Assembly: GCA_026545765.1 (NCBI GenBank) | Contig: CM048839.1 | Span: 22,258,566 to 22,322,565 of the forward strand | DNA length: 64,000 bases | From: Plantago major | Lineage: Eukaryota > Streptophyta > Magnoliopsida > Lamiales > Plantaginaceae | Direction: 5' to 3' | Shown here: piece by piece, positions 27,501 to 39,130 of the stretch | Numbering within the stretch: position 1 is the first letter of the stretch | Layout: each line of letters opens with the position of its first letter | Notes under the pieces: generated by a model | What the model saw: only the letters and a program-made list of their open reading frames with translations | What the model was told of the DNA's origin: nothing | Database searches by the model: none | Made by a program: the position numbers and the translations under genes

Positions 27501-30500
27501 CTACGAAGTGGGTATAAATAGAAGGTTTAGTGGTATAAAGGCCTCTGTAATAATTATGTATCTATTGTGACTTTGCTTCTTTCCAATTAATTCCCTGGCT
27601 TCAGTTGTGCCAATAAGTTCTCATCAGTGTTTTTGTTCTCGACTTTATATGGATTTACGGTTCCCAAAAATGATGGATAAATAAAGAACTCCTTGCTGAA
27701 AGTAGCTTGATTGGTGATGTGATGAGTGACAGTTTTTTGTCCCTTTGAGAGGCATATACCATGTTTATGTAGTTTTTGCAAGCATTAACACGGATGTGCA
27801 CGTGCATTCATATGGGTGAATGTGAGCGTGTCAACTCGTATGAATATATTCTTTGACTTCTGAATGCGAATATATAGAAAGTATGTCTTTACCTTTCCTT
27901 TCAGGGCCGTTCTAGCTTGCATCTCACTCATGTCACATTTAGTCCAAATGGGGAGGAAGTTCTTCTTAATTACAGTGGGGAGCATGTCTACCTGATGGAT
28001 GTTAATACTGGTATGTTAGGTGCTCAATTTTCATCATTCTGAACGTGATAAGATAATGCTTTTCTTACTATCTCCCTACCAATCAGTTTCTGTTCCTTGT
28101 CTTTACGTTTATGAAATGTGACACAAGTCTTTCTTTTATGTACATGTCTTTGTTTCTCGTGAAAACATAATTAAATTACTGTTGGTGGAGAGGGAAAAAC
28201 AGTTGCTGGACCGGTAACCTCCCAAAATTTATATTTCTCTTTTGGTCTTGTGCTCTCTCTCTGCCATCAGCACGTAGGAGTAGGCCAAGGACAACTTTAC
28301 CTTTTTAGAAAACAAAATGACTGCAGAGCAGTAAATAAGCAAAGCATCCCACAAAAACTTGTTCGCCTCTGCACTGAAGTTACGGATTTATGGGGCACCT
28401 CAATTATTCTTCTAAAAGATGAAATGCAGGAACCAATCACTTGGATGAGCGAACTACTTTAAAGAGTGAAAGAGACCAACTTATTGTCTACTAGAAACCA
28501 ACAATGATAATCTTATATCGCTGAAAATCCAACTACCACTACCAAATAACTCAAACTCTACTTAGTAACTTGTCTAATGATCTTAAACTCTTGTAAATAA
28601 TAAAGGAAATGTACTTTTTATAAAATTCCAATTCCGTAAATAAACTTAGCCCTTTGAAAGAATTGCGTGTAGTCCAGTTGTCCCTTAACTTCTTTTGATT
28701 TCTTTTTGCTCATTCCTTTCTTGTTCACCCACCTTTTCTTTGCTCAGCTTCTGGGAGTACAATGAGGTACACTTCAGGGGATTTCACGAAGGCTGTCACC
28801 TTTTCTCCCATGCTCAACAGCGTAGAACCGCAGCCATCTGCTTCTGGTGTATCTTTAAATGGATTACCTGTTAGGAAAAAAATTGCTGCAGTGGTATGTA
28901 TTCTTATGCTCTTCAAATAAGAGCGATCGAGGTGCTTGTAAGTTTTCTTGCGATGATTATGTGTCTTTCTTGTTCCAGCTTGACAAGTGCAGGAAGCTAA
29001 TCCAGATTGCAGAAAAATCATTAAAAGGAGAAATCAATTATTACAATGGAATTGAGGCATGTAATGAGGTTCTGGAATGTCATGGCCTTGAACTTGTTCC
29101 AGCAATGATGCATGATTGTCTGTGTATACGTGCATCCCTATTCCTCAAGGTCCATTACGAATAGTTGAATCCTGCTTTGGGATTTTTTGTCCATTTCTCC
29201 TTTGTTTCATTTCATTTCCTACAATTAATTCCGTGTAATTATACTGCAGCGGAAGTGGAAAAGTGATGCATACATGGCCGTAAGGGACTGCAATAGAGCT
29301 CGTAGAATTTACCCTTCTTCAGTTAAAGCATTGATATGTATGGCAGAAGCACTTTCCATGGTAACTTAATGATGTTCACAGATCTAATATAATATGTTAC
29401 AGTCTATTGGTTGTTCCATTGTTTGAGCGCCTTGAGGCTGGATGTGTATGTGTTATTCATAAATGGACTTGGCCGTATTCTTAAAATATCTGCAATTCTG
29501 CAATTCTGCAATATCCTGAGACGTCTTCAAAGCATAAAACATGTGTGTATGCACGCGGATCAAATAGGTATATCAGTACCGACTCGACCCGAGCTCTCTT
29601 ATTGAATTGATTATACGTAATAAAAGAGATTCCACTTTCCTTTATTTCTCTTTTTCATGCACACATGCATGTTTATATGTAAATTCATACTTTAGAGCTT
29701 CATTTTGGGTCTGTATATGATTAATTTTCATTGTGCGCGCGCACACAAATCAGTATATCAGTTTCGACACGACCCGAGCTCTCTTATTGATTATTGAATT
29801 TATTATACATAATAAAAAAGATTCCAATTTTCCTTTCTATCTCTTTTCCACGCATGCATGCAGGTATGTAAATTCATACTTTAGAGCTTCACTTTTGGGT
29901 CTGGATAGGCAATTTTTTTTTTTAGGTACACTAGAATTACAGTGTCAATTTAGGTACATCAGCTTGATAATGTCCAATTTGCATACAGAAGAACAAGACC
30001 CCAATAAATTGAAGTACAGTTTCAAATTTTCCGATGAATTGGGTGACGTGGCAGCCGGAGATGTGATTTTACTGCCCTTTAGACTGTTGACTTCGTTGAC
30101 TTGGACCGAATTAAAAGAAATAAAATGTTATATTATAATCAAGGACACGTGTTGTGAAGAGAATGAATCTAGGTTTAAATTTTATAAAATTCAGAGTGAA
30201 AAAAATTTAAAAAAAAAAAAAAAAATCTATATCTTATTTTTCTGAATTTTTTGCTAAATAAACATTTTTTTATAAACTTCCATGGAGCAGAGTTTCCATG
30301 GCAGGAAGCCCAAACCATAGCTTCCTGCCATGGGACCTCCGACGGAGCTTCCACGGGGAGCTCCGATCTGAACTTAGAGCTTCCACGTAAAGCTCCAGAT
30401 CTGAGCTTCCATGGCCGGAAGCTCTGATTTGGAGCTTCCCACCATGGAAGTAAAATTGGAATTCTGGCTGCCACGTCACTTGATTGGCCGGAAAATTTGA

Positions 30501-33500
30501 AATTGTACTTCAATTTATTGGGATGTTCTTCTGTATGTAAATTTGACAATATCTTGCTGGTGTAGCTAAATTGGCACTGTAACATTCTAGTGTACCTAAA
30601 TATTTTTTTTGCCGGTCTGGATATGATTAATTTTCATTCAATTTTTCCTTTTCAAATGATCTTGCTGAGACGTGGATATTGAACTTCCTTATCAATGCCA
30701 ATGCTTTGCCTCTGCCTTCTTCTTGACATGTATGCATGTATGTACGTTCTGCAATTATGAGGCAAATTCAAGAACATTAACATACTGCTGTTTGATCCTA
30801 AATTCCTGAATAACTTTTTTAATCATGCAATGATGTGAAAAACCATAGTGCGTGCAATTTATATACTGCATTTATTATGACTTGTCTGTATTTGTTGAGA
30901 TAGGATTAAGCTGGAATGGTGGGAAAAGCTTCACTTTGCTCTTTCTAATCCTGGCTTTACTGTTCTGTCGTTACTTTTGCAGCTGGATAAGCATAAGGAA
31001 GCATTGGACTTTGCAATTGCTGCTCAGTCTCTAGGTCCATCAGACTTTGAGGTTATGGAAAGGGTTGAGAATATAAAGAATAGAGTTGCTGCAGGTTTGG
31101 ATAACTTAAGATGATTTTTTTTTTTTTTTTGTAATGTCTATGCCATTTATCAACTGGCGCTGGCACATGCTACACATAGTTCTTTTATACTGTAGTGCTT
31201 CATTTTTGGGTCTCGATATGATTAATTTTCTTTTGATGTTTTCTTTTGGATTGATTTTCCTGAGACGTGGATATTAAACTTGCTTATCTATGCCAATGCC
31301 ATTGGCCCCTTCTTCTTGACAAGCAGTTCCCCTTTCTGTTTGCTACAGAAACCATCATTTATGTTGCTTATACTAATATTTATAAAAAAAACCAGGCAAT
31401 AGTTTTTCCATGAAATTCACTCTCAAGTATGAACATGAGTGAGGTGCATAAATATCGAAGTCTTAGCAATAGCTGCCTCTTCATATACTCGTATCGTCAG
31501 TTCAGTCATGCTAGGCACCCCTTTTGCATTAATGCCTTAGTCATGTCTTGTAACTTCAAGAAGTGGTTGCTCAGAAGCCATTAGGTGAAGTACTTTCTTT
31601 TACTTTTATTGACATGCTATGAACCTGATTTTATAGCTGAAGTAGAGAAAGCTAAAATGGAGAGTGATAGAGGATCAAGGGCTGTATATCGAGCAGGAAG
31701 AGTACTATCTCTTAGTGACATAATCTATCATTCAGGCGCAAATAATGATGCTTCAGTGGATGACATTGAGAGAGAAGACTCTGATTACGATGATGCACTT
31801 GAATTAGATATCGAACCTTCAATATCTGGTGAAGATCTTGATGCTGAGTTCGATGTTCGTCATAGAAATTTAAATTTTAGGATCCGTAGGAGAGTTGAAT
31901 CAGCCAACGAAACTGAAAGGTCCAATGGTTCTGGGTCGCCAATATCGTCATCTAAAAATGATGAAGTACCACACCAGGTTCTGATTGCAAATGTTTCTTT
32001 TCAGATCTTGTATATTCAGCATTAGCTTTTTTAAAAAAAAGATAGGTTTCAGTCTTAAGACCATTTGCATGAACAAGGAAATAAATTTGTTATGTGAATG
32101 ACTAGATGTCTAGATGATCAGCTAGCTGAATCGATAAGCTACCTCATTTAGCTTTTTGAAAAAATAAGCTAGCTAATTTACCAAGTACCAACATGAAAAT
32201 AAGCTCTTTTTTTTTTATTATCTCTCAGTTTCACCTGCCTAACAAGCTACCAACTATCTTATTCTTATCAACTAGTTTTGGTGCCATCCCAGTATCTATA
32301 CTTTTTTTCTTTCCTTCCTAGCAATCAGAATTGCTATAAAGTTATACCTTTTCTTTCTTTTGCCTGTTATTGTTTACAGCTGTACTGTTGTAGTTGATTT
32401 TCTTATCTCTGTTACCGGAAAAACTCACCAACTTCGTTGCACTTCTGTTGGTTGTTGTACTGTATACGTTGTAAATATTTTGTTTCCAGAAGCTTAGGAT
32501 CTACTTCTTTCACATTGCAGCCTGAGATGGCGACAGATATGAAGCGGAGATATGTTGGCCACTGTAATATAGGGACTGATATAAAGCAAGCAAGTTTTGT
32601 TGGCCAAAAAGGTTTGCCGAATTTCTTGTTTATATTGTCTGCATCATACTCGTACAGGGCATTTATGGAAATCATGGAGACTAGAAGCTAAACATAGAAA
32701 AATATTGGTCTCATTAACATTCTATTCAGTATCACGGCATAGGTACTAAATGGAAATTGTCTGAGATATCATTTTAGCGTTTAATGATTTTAACGGATCC
32801 TGCTGCCAAACTTGATACTCATTATTCAGTATTCCCTGTCTGGCATTAATGGAAAACACCTGAGATATCATTTTTGTGTTGAATGACTTTAAATGATCTT
32901 GATGCCAAAATTCATACCGTTAGCCACTTCCTTTTTGTTTTCAGGTGAATATGTTGCCAGTGGAAGTGATGATGGAAGATGGTTTATCTGGGATAAGAAA
33001 ACTGGTCGGCTATTGAAGATGCTTCTTGGAGATGAAGCTGGTAATTGTCCGTGCTGGCAATCATAAATCACCAGACACAGAGATACAACAAATGATTTAC
33101 AAAACTGATTAGCCAACCCAATCAACTACTGTTTTTCTCTTAGAGACGCTACTGCATAAAAGTTTCTGTAGAACTCAACTGAAAGCTAGCTATCAAAAAT
33201 CTTAATACAGCTTCAGATGAACTCCTGAGTTGATCGAAATCTATGTATCTCCTAATCCTGTACCCTTTACATTTCACTAGAAAAAAGCTCTGTGTTAGTT
33301 TTCATTAATTTGACTATATATCCCTTTCAGTCAAGAAACATGTTTGATGCATTGAACAACATAAAGGTCTTCTTAGCCTTCCGCTGCGGGCACTCTAATG
33401 ACTTTAACTTTACTTTACAGTTGTCAACTGTGTTCAGTGCCATCCCCGGGACTGTGTCATTGCGACTAGTGGGATTGATAGCACCATAAAGGTGAGAAGT

Positions 33501-34440
33501 TTCTATGGTCTGAGTTGTTATATTTATGGAAGGTGCTATTCTTATCCATTAATCTGATGCAGATTTGGACTCCAAGTGCGCCAGCACCCTCTATTGTTGC
33601 TGGGGGAGCAGCAGGACCGGAACCATCCAATGTACTAGAAGCCATGGAAGGCAATCAACGCAGATTATGTCGCACTCGTGAAGCTATTTGGTATCTCACA
33701 AATCCTTGGGCTTGTTAGTTATCTGGTGATTGTTGGTACTGCTGAAACTGCTCCATTTTGGTTTATATATGGTTATGTTCCTGAATGACACAACACTGTA
33801 AGTTGTCACATGAACGGGCATCCTTTCTAATCTGCGGAACATGCCTTAAGTGCTAAGTGCCAACTTGTTAACGTATGTGCTAATTGCTCAAATAGAAACT
33901 CAGGTGTAAATTCAGATCATAATTATGCTCAAGTTCTATGGAAAACGCAGCCTGCTGGTGGGAATTGATCTCCAGGGGTTTTTCCCAGCTATTCCCTAAA
34001 TTTCAAATTATGTAGTGGCCTACTGTAGCTGGTTGTTTTGCTACCCTGTTTTTGCATTATAATTTTCAAAATGAATGAATTTGCAAACTTTAAGGTTTTG
34101 TTGGAATTTACGAAGATTATTGATCATTTCATTTGTGTTCCTAAACATGGACTTCTGAAGCTTACCATTTCATTCGTCTTTCAAAAAGATGAGGTTCTGA
34201 AGCCTGAAAGATCCTAATATATCTAATGTGAATGCTGTGATATGATTTTATTTTTGTCTACTGTGCATCGGAATATCCGTTATTATTATGGTTGTTATCA
34301 ACATTGCAACTAGTTATATGTGGTTTTCTGAGCATAACCCCATTGCATGTTCTCTCAGGCCATTTGAAATTCTAGAGCAGTTCAGGATGCATGAATTTGC
34401 CGAAGGAAATCTGCATCCGTTTGAGTGCACACAAAGCTAA
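21572..34440 (+). CDS. ASG2: WD40 and TPR protein, ASG2/WDTC1 type (DCAF candidate)
   Basis: By family knowledge, a substrate receptor (DCAF) for CUL4-DDB1 ubiquitin ligases; Arabidopsis ASG2 affects seed germination and ABA response. Nineteen coding exons: 21572-21646, 22749-22817, 23438-23515, 24836-24970, 25067-25171, 25252-25380, 26799-26914, 26982-27099, 27905-28010, 28748-28893, 28979-29149, 29250-29360, 30983-31094, 31637-31977, 32521-32611, 32945-33040, 33421-33491, 33563-33690, 34359-34440. All are GT-AG and phase-consistent, giving 759 aa against about 757 in Arabidopsis. The N-terminal WD40 repeats (GHHGCVNAVAWNSDGSLLIS, VWSASEDGTLRQHDFRE, ARLYDRRMLPP) carry WDxR-like DDB1 contacts. 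TPR-like helices span residues 360-491 and a Ser/Asp/Glu-rich linker 491-604. A C-terminal WD40 part (YVGHCNIGTDIKQASF, SGSDDGRWFIWDKKTGR) and a FAEGNLHPFECTQS end follow. The open frame starts upstream without ATG, so the first ATG is used. Confidence 0.93.
21647..22748. other. ASG2 intron 1, 1.1 kb
   Basis: It lies between the first exon, which ends in the HHN codons, and the exon starting VLNRDLQMHSS. It holds a 118-residue ORF (21919-22275) that resembles nothing I know. Otherwise I see nothing but AT-rich DNA. Confidence 0.6.
23516..24835. other. ASG2 intron 3, 1.3 kb
   Basis: AT-rich intron with a TA/GT microsatellite at about 24668-24710. No supported gene or bounded element was seen. 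Confidence 0.6.
29556..29907. repeat. About 185-bp tandem duplication in ASG2 intron 12
   Basis: Segments 29556-29745 and 29735-29907 repeat the same order: CGACCCGAGCTCTCTTATTGA, TAATAAAA(A/G)AGATTCCA, CATGCATG, TAAATTCATACTTTAGAGCTTC, TTTTGGGTCTG. The second copy is interrupted by the element at 29908-30613 and resumes with TGATTAATTTTCATT. Confidence 0.8.
29908..30613. mobile_element. Mutator-like MITE with long inverted repeats in ASG2 intron 12
   Basis: The element is about 706 bp, beginning GGCAATTTTT and ending TTTTTTGCC. Its inverted arms of about 145 bp (29908-30057 and 30467-30613) share TTTAGGTACACTAG, AATTGAAGTAC, TTCAAATTTTCC and GTGACGTGGCAGCC. The 10-mer GGTCTGGATA lies at 29898-29907 and 30614-30623, a perfect target duplication whose size suits Mutator-like elements. 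The core (30270-30450) is rich in repeated GAGCTTCC words and CCATGG sites. The ORFs of 170 and 136 residues across the arms are shadows of the repeat. Confidence 0.88.
30614..31325. repeat. Second pair of duplicated intron segments around ASG2 exon 13
   Basis: Segments 30614-30735 and 31204-31325 share GGTCT(G/C)GATATGATTAATTTTC, GAGACGTGGATATT(G/A)AACTT and the TATGCCAATGC and CTTCTTCTTGACA words. One copy lies upstream and one downstream of exon 30983-31094, so a stretch of intron was copied across an exon. A 16-bp poly-T lies at about 31115-31130. Confidence 0.75.
32090..32290. repeat. hAT-like MITE fragment in ASG2 intron 14
   Basis: It carries AATAAGCTAGCTAATTTACC, AACAAGCTACCAACTA and the inverted GCTAGCT words, matching the family near 20-21 kb and 59.2 kb. 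No target duplication was resolved. Confidence 0.45.
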
Positions 34441-35632
34441 TCTTGTACGGTCATGGCATTTGACCTTGGTACCATCTTGATTTATAGACTTCTTTCTTTG
34501 TATATTTATTTATCTTTTTATGACTTCCATTAATTATTATTAACAATCTGTTAGTAGGGCGTGAAAATGACTTTTAGTAGCTTTAGTTGAGAACTTGAAA
34601 ATATATGATGGCGGGCTCTAATTCTTCAGTTTGCACCAAAAACATGCGATACTTGCAAGTGCGTCTTTTGACTGGGTCATAGAAGACTGAACTAGCTATT
34701 GGTATGTTATGCGTACCTTGAAATGCTATAACTACGTTGATGGAGAACCTTGTGGTTGGCACATCTTCTGGCAAATATGTTTGCTTCTCATGAGTTTTTA
34801 ATTTCTATCTTCACGAGAATCTTTCCCTGCAAAATGCAATTCTTTTGAAGCTTGTGTATGTAACCTGTAACAGTATAGCTTGACTTCCGCTTGATCAATC
34901 AAATGATATGTATCTCTATATCTGCAGGATCAAAAGCTTTTATGCTTGCTGGAGATCAGTGGTCTCGATGAGTTGCTTGCTGCACCTATTTACTAGGTTA
35001 TCTTGATCTGATAGGCTTTATATGTACTAATACTATCACCTGTTTATTCTGAATCTTTTTCTGTAGATATGTTGTTTATTTTACTGGCCATTCCCGATGA
35101 GGATATAAATTCCATTCCCGATGAGGATATAAATTGGACAAGTATGTGTTCTTATAACTTCTAGAGTTATAGTAATAAGTTTACGTGCTGAATTTCGGCA
35201 ATACGACTTCAATCTACCAACATTTTTGCTCGGGAATTAGTATTTACCTTTATAAAACTTACTCTCATAAATCATGAGCTTCATTTGTCGTTTTAATGCT
35301 CCATGTAATTTCATTAATTACAAAAAAAGGGAGCTATCCCACACCCAACAAATAATAAACAATCTCAATTTTACATTCAAATTACACCTTTTGCCACTAA
35401 AATTATACTTTTCCCACATTTTCTATATTCTATTATTATTTTAACTTTTTGCATAAAATTGCACGCTAACCCTAATGTATTAAGTTCTCCGGGACGGAAG
35501 TAGTATCATCTTCATTTGTTTTTTATTTACATGCTATCGCACTTTGACAGTACGCAACTTTAGTAATATAACCTACACAAATTATGTTTTTATTTCTTAG
35601 ATTTTAAATAGAATGGGTACATGGAGTATATT
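34441..35632. other. Intergenic 3' of ASG2, with a degraded Stowaway-like copy
   Basis: It begins with the ASG2 3' UTR. A 24-bp tandem duplication (CATTCCCGATGAGGATATAA twice) lies at 35089-35136. The stretch 35316-35503 is a diverged copy of the element at 36948-37183: they share CCAACAAATAATAAACAAT, ACATTTTCTATATTCTAT and CGCTAACCCTAATGTA, and it ends GGGACGGAAGTAGTA. Its left end is lost. Confidence 0.65.
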
Positions 35633-36789
35633 CACTACAAGAATCCATCCGTAACGGGACGGAAAGGGGCGACGGATAAAATCCGTCGCCCCTGTAGCGA
35701 CGGATCGCTACTTGGGCAACGGATTCTATCCGTCGCCCCGTTTGGCGACGGATAAGGTTGTCAAATACTGTGGCGGATAAAATTATCCGTCGCTACAGAG
35801 CGTTGACCAAAATAAAAAAAAAAAAAAATTTTAGCGACGGATAGATTTATCCGTCGCTATGTAGCGACGGATAGATTTATCCGTCGCTACAAGGCCGGAA
35901 AAAAAAAAAAAAAATTAGCGACGGATAGATCTAGATCTATCCGTCGCTAAAAACCTAAAAAAAATATAATATATCTCCTCCACCACCTCCTTTTCTCCAC
36001 TACTTCTCCTCTCCTCCTCCTCCCACCACCACCTTTCTCCTCCCACCACCACCACCATCCTCCACCACCACCATCTCCTCCCACCACCACCATCCTCCAC
36101 CACCACCATCTCCTCCACCACCTTTCTCCTCCCACCACCACCACCTTTCTCCTCCCACCACCACCATCTCCTCCACCACCTCCTTTCCTCCACCACCATC
36201 TCACCACCACCACCACCACCTCTCTCCTCCCACCACCACCACCCTGCCACCACCACCATCCTCCACCACCACCATCTCCTCCACCACCTCCTTTCCTCCA
36301 CCATCCTCCTCCACCACCAACACCACCACCAACCCCTCTACACCCCAACAACCACCGAACCACCACCAACCCACCACCACCATCTCCTCCCCCACCACCA
36401 ACCTGCCACCACCACCATCTCCTCCACCACCACCACCACCTTCCACCACCACCACCTCCCACCACCACCGCACCACACCCACTGCCGCACCACCTGCACC
36501 ACCATCGCCGGATTAATCCGTATCTGAATATAAAAATGATATACGGATTTTATTTTTTTTTTTAAAAAAAAAATGGGGCGACGGGTAGATCGATTCGTCG
36601 CCCCCTAATCATTTTTTTTTTAAAAAAGTCAATCCGTCGTCAATCTGTCATGAATTGGACGGATTTTATCCGTCGCCATGACTTCAGGCGACGGATTTTC
36701 TATCCGTCGATCCGATCCGTGAGGCTGACGGACGATATGGCTGCATCGACGGATCTATCCGTCGCTACAACCCAGATTTTTTTGTAGTG
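35633..36789. mobile_element. Non-autonomous CACTA transposon
   Basis: It starts CACTACAAGAA and ends TTTTTTGTAGTG; the inverted match extends outward to ATTCACTACAA/TTGTAGTGAAT. Both subterminal zones (35660-35950 and 36570-36775) hold many short inverted copies of GCGACGGAT/ATCCGTCGC, the usual arrangement of CACTA transposase binding sites. The middle is a CCA/CCT repeat tract. No transposase is encoded, and a clean 3-bp target duplication was not seen. Confidence 0.85.
35977..36500. repeat. CCA/CCT trinucleotide-rich tract inside the CACTA element
   Basis: About 520 bp made almost only of CCACCACCA, CCTCCACCA and TCTCCTCC blocks, strongly strand-biased (C-rich on plus). Open frames through it give Trp/Gly/Arg/Val-only chains on the minus strand and are not genes. 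It may be an expanded microsatellite or a captured proline-rich coding fragment. Confidence 0.85.
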
Positions 36790-36947
36790 AATTAAGTAAA
36801 TAGAGTACTGAATATCACTTGTGCAGTGATAGTCATTGCTTGGTGCCTAGCCCAAAGTGCCAAACAACGTTCAAATTGGGAAACCAAGCGAACAAGTCAA
36901 TGTTCGTAAGATTGCTCTGGCGTTAGGATTTTCGTAAAAGAATGTTA

Positions 36948-37183
36948 CTCCCTCCGTCTCGCAGAACTTCATACATTTGTCATTTTTAGCCGTTCCACAG
37001 AACTTCATACATTACCAAAAAAGGAAGCTACCCCACCCCCAACAAATAATAAACAATTTCAACTTTACATTCAAATTACACATTTTGCCACTAAAAGTAT
37101 ACTTTTTTCCACATTTTCTATATTCTATCACTATTTTAACTTTTCGCATAAAACTGCGCGCTAACCCTAATGTACGGAGGGAG
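36948..37183. mobile_element. Stowaway-type MITE
   Basis: It starts CTCCCTCCGTCTCG and ends with CGGAGGGAG, bounded by TA at 36946-36947 and 37184-37185. It is 236 bp and noncoding. The phrase CAGAACTTCATACATT occurs twice near the left end. It is the same family as the degraded copy at 35316-35503. Confidence 0.85.
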
Positions 37184-37189
37184 TATATT

Positions 37190-38650
37190 TGGACATTGAA
37201 TATTTTGAAACCAAATGGCGCAGTATGATTTGCACTATGTTATATTTGATTTTTTAGCAAGTAAATTACTAAGTTGTGGCAGTTGATAATAATTTGATGG
37301 ATAAATAAAATTTAAATGTATGTAAACAAATAGTATTATTGCAATGTTGAATCATGACATATCCTTGCTTCAAACTAAAATTAAATATCACCAATCAATA
37401 CATCAAAACACTGTACACATAATACAATATATTGTTCAAAACAACAAAAGCGCAAAATTAATGAATGTATCCATGTAACTACTCGATCATCAACACTATA
37501 AATAATCGTTGTATGAAAAAACGGACCGAAAGATGAACCAGAAAGGTTGAAAAGTACCGATTGGATCGATTTGACAGATCGAGTTGGTGGTTGTACAGTT
37601 TTATATTTGACTAAGTATACTATCGGGCCTGATAGTCCATTAGAATAGAATAATTCTGGTATGTACATGATATATATATGTAATTGCTTTTATTAAACAC
37701 CATAAACTGTACTACAAGTAATACTATGAAATCAATATATGAATTATGTACATAAATAAAATAATTTTAATGGTATAAAAAGTAACAAAAATTATTTGAA
37801 CAACTAGTGTGAGAGACGTTCTTGATATAACATACATCACTAATGTATCTTCATCACTTCATGTACAAACTTATGCGAAAGACCGTATTTCTGGGAGTTC
37901 AATTTAACATCACATATTTAAACACAAACATAATATGTTTAACTTCAAATATCGTGTGCATGATACACATGCATTACTCGCATTGTATGCATTTCTAAAC
38001 ATTTTATGTATATAGCTAAATATGCAACATTTTTAACAAAATATGTGATGTTTAATTTTGTATTTTCGAGGGACGGTCTATTGTAAAATTTGATCATCTT
38101 CTAATTCGATTTCAAGTACATGTTCAGCCTGTATCTTCTAATTCAATTCCATGACTCCATGTATATCTAGAGTACTTAATTTTAGTAACCCCTTCAATTG
38201 CTCCAGTTTGTCTGCTCACGGTGTGATATCAGATCGCATGCATCCCGCGTATTTGTAATTATAATGCAACAGAAAGAGACAGACCGTAACATGTGGAAAC
38301 ATCAAAGGCAGACTTGGCAAGCATTAAAGCTTGTCCAGTTTGAAAACACAACCCAAAAGGAAAAAAACGCACAACGAGAAAGAAAAATTAAAAAGAAAAG
38401 AACAATCTAGATTCCCGTTATAACGTGCCAATCACAACGGTAACCACAAAACCCCCTCAAATTCAGAAAAGCAAAACCCAAGAGACACGCACAACTGTCT
38501 TGAAAACCTCACTCCCCACCTGTCGCCACTTCCACCGTCCGATCTCCTCACGCGGACACGCGTACACTCCAGATCACTCCACACCGAAAGCCCACAAAAC
38601 CCTAATGCGTTGTCAACCAATCATTAGCCCCTTCCATTTCCTACTAAACC
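37190..38650. other. Intergenic region upstream of the AGP gene
   Basis: AT-rich DNA with no supported gene. Its last few hundred bases should be the promoter of the arabinogalactan protein gene. Short ORFs here have no recognisable product. Confidence 0.6.
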
Positions 38651-38652
38651 CC

Positions 38653-38660
38653 TATAAATA
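38653..38660 (+). promoter_or_regulatory. TATA box of the AGP gene
   Basis: TATAAATA lies 124 bp before the AGP start codon, preceded by CCCC. Transcription would start near 38685, followed by a CT/CA-rich leader of about 90 nt without an upstream ATG. Confidence 0.75.
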
Positions 38661-38776
38661 CTCCCTCCCATTCCCATTTACCATCACTTGCAACTTCTTC
38701 TTCACCTCCTTCCAAAAAACAGTAAAGCGAAAACAAATTCAAACACTCTAAAAAACCTCAATATCCAGATCCGAAA

Positions 38777-39130
38777 ATGGCTAGCTTCTCCAGAGTGATG
38801 TTGCTCGCCTTGATGTTCGCTCTAGTGGCCGGATCTGCATTCTCTCAGTCTCCTTCCGCCGCACCTACTACTTCTCCTGCCGCTACTCCGTTAGCTTCGC
38901 CACCTACAGCTGCAGTTACTCCATCTGGTTCTCCGTCTGAGTCCCCTATGTCTTCTCCTCCTGCTCCTCCGATGTCTCCTGCAGGTTCTCCAGCTGGATC
39001 TACTGTTCTTCCGCCTTCAATCGCTGCCGGGCCAGCTGGATCAGCTCCGGCGCCTAGTGCGGCTTCGAGTTTGAGCGGGATCGGGTTTGCTGCGGTTGTG
39101 TTGGTGTCTGCTGCTGGTTTTTTGGCGTAG
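38777..39130 (+). CDS. Classical arabinogalactan protein, GPI-anchored
   Basis: Single-exon gene of 117 aa for a cell-surface proteoglycan backbone. Residues 1-23 form a signal peptide (MASFSRVMLLALMFALVAGS) ending near AFSQ. Residues 24 to about 93 are rich in Pro, Ala, Ser and Thr with spaced AP, SP and TP dipeptides (e.g. SPAATPLASPPTAAV, SPAGSPAGS), the pattern that directs Hyp-linked arabinogalactan. The C-terminus has small residues (SAASSLSG) followed by a hydrophobic tail (IGFAAVVLVSAAGFLA), a GPI-anchor signal. Length and order fit a classical AGP. The coding sequence is GC-richer than its flanks. The family member number cannot be assigned from this alone. Confidence 0.92.
   Translation: MASFSRVMLLALMFALVAGSAFSQSPSAAPTTSPAATPLASPPTAAVTPSGSPSESPMSSPPAPPMSPAGSPAGSTVLPPSIAAGPAGSAPAPSAASSLSGIGFAAVVLVSAAGFLA

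Noticed and set aside
29733..30585. 170- and 136-codon ORFs on opposite strands
   Set aside because: Both lie in the inverted arms and core of the Mutator-like MITE; the two proteins resemble each other only because the arms are inverted copies.
35915..36482. Minus-strand ORFs of 93-173 codons made of Trp, Gly, Arg and Val
   Set aside because: They are translations of a CCA/CCT repeat in three frames, with no start context or domain.
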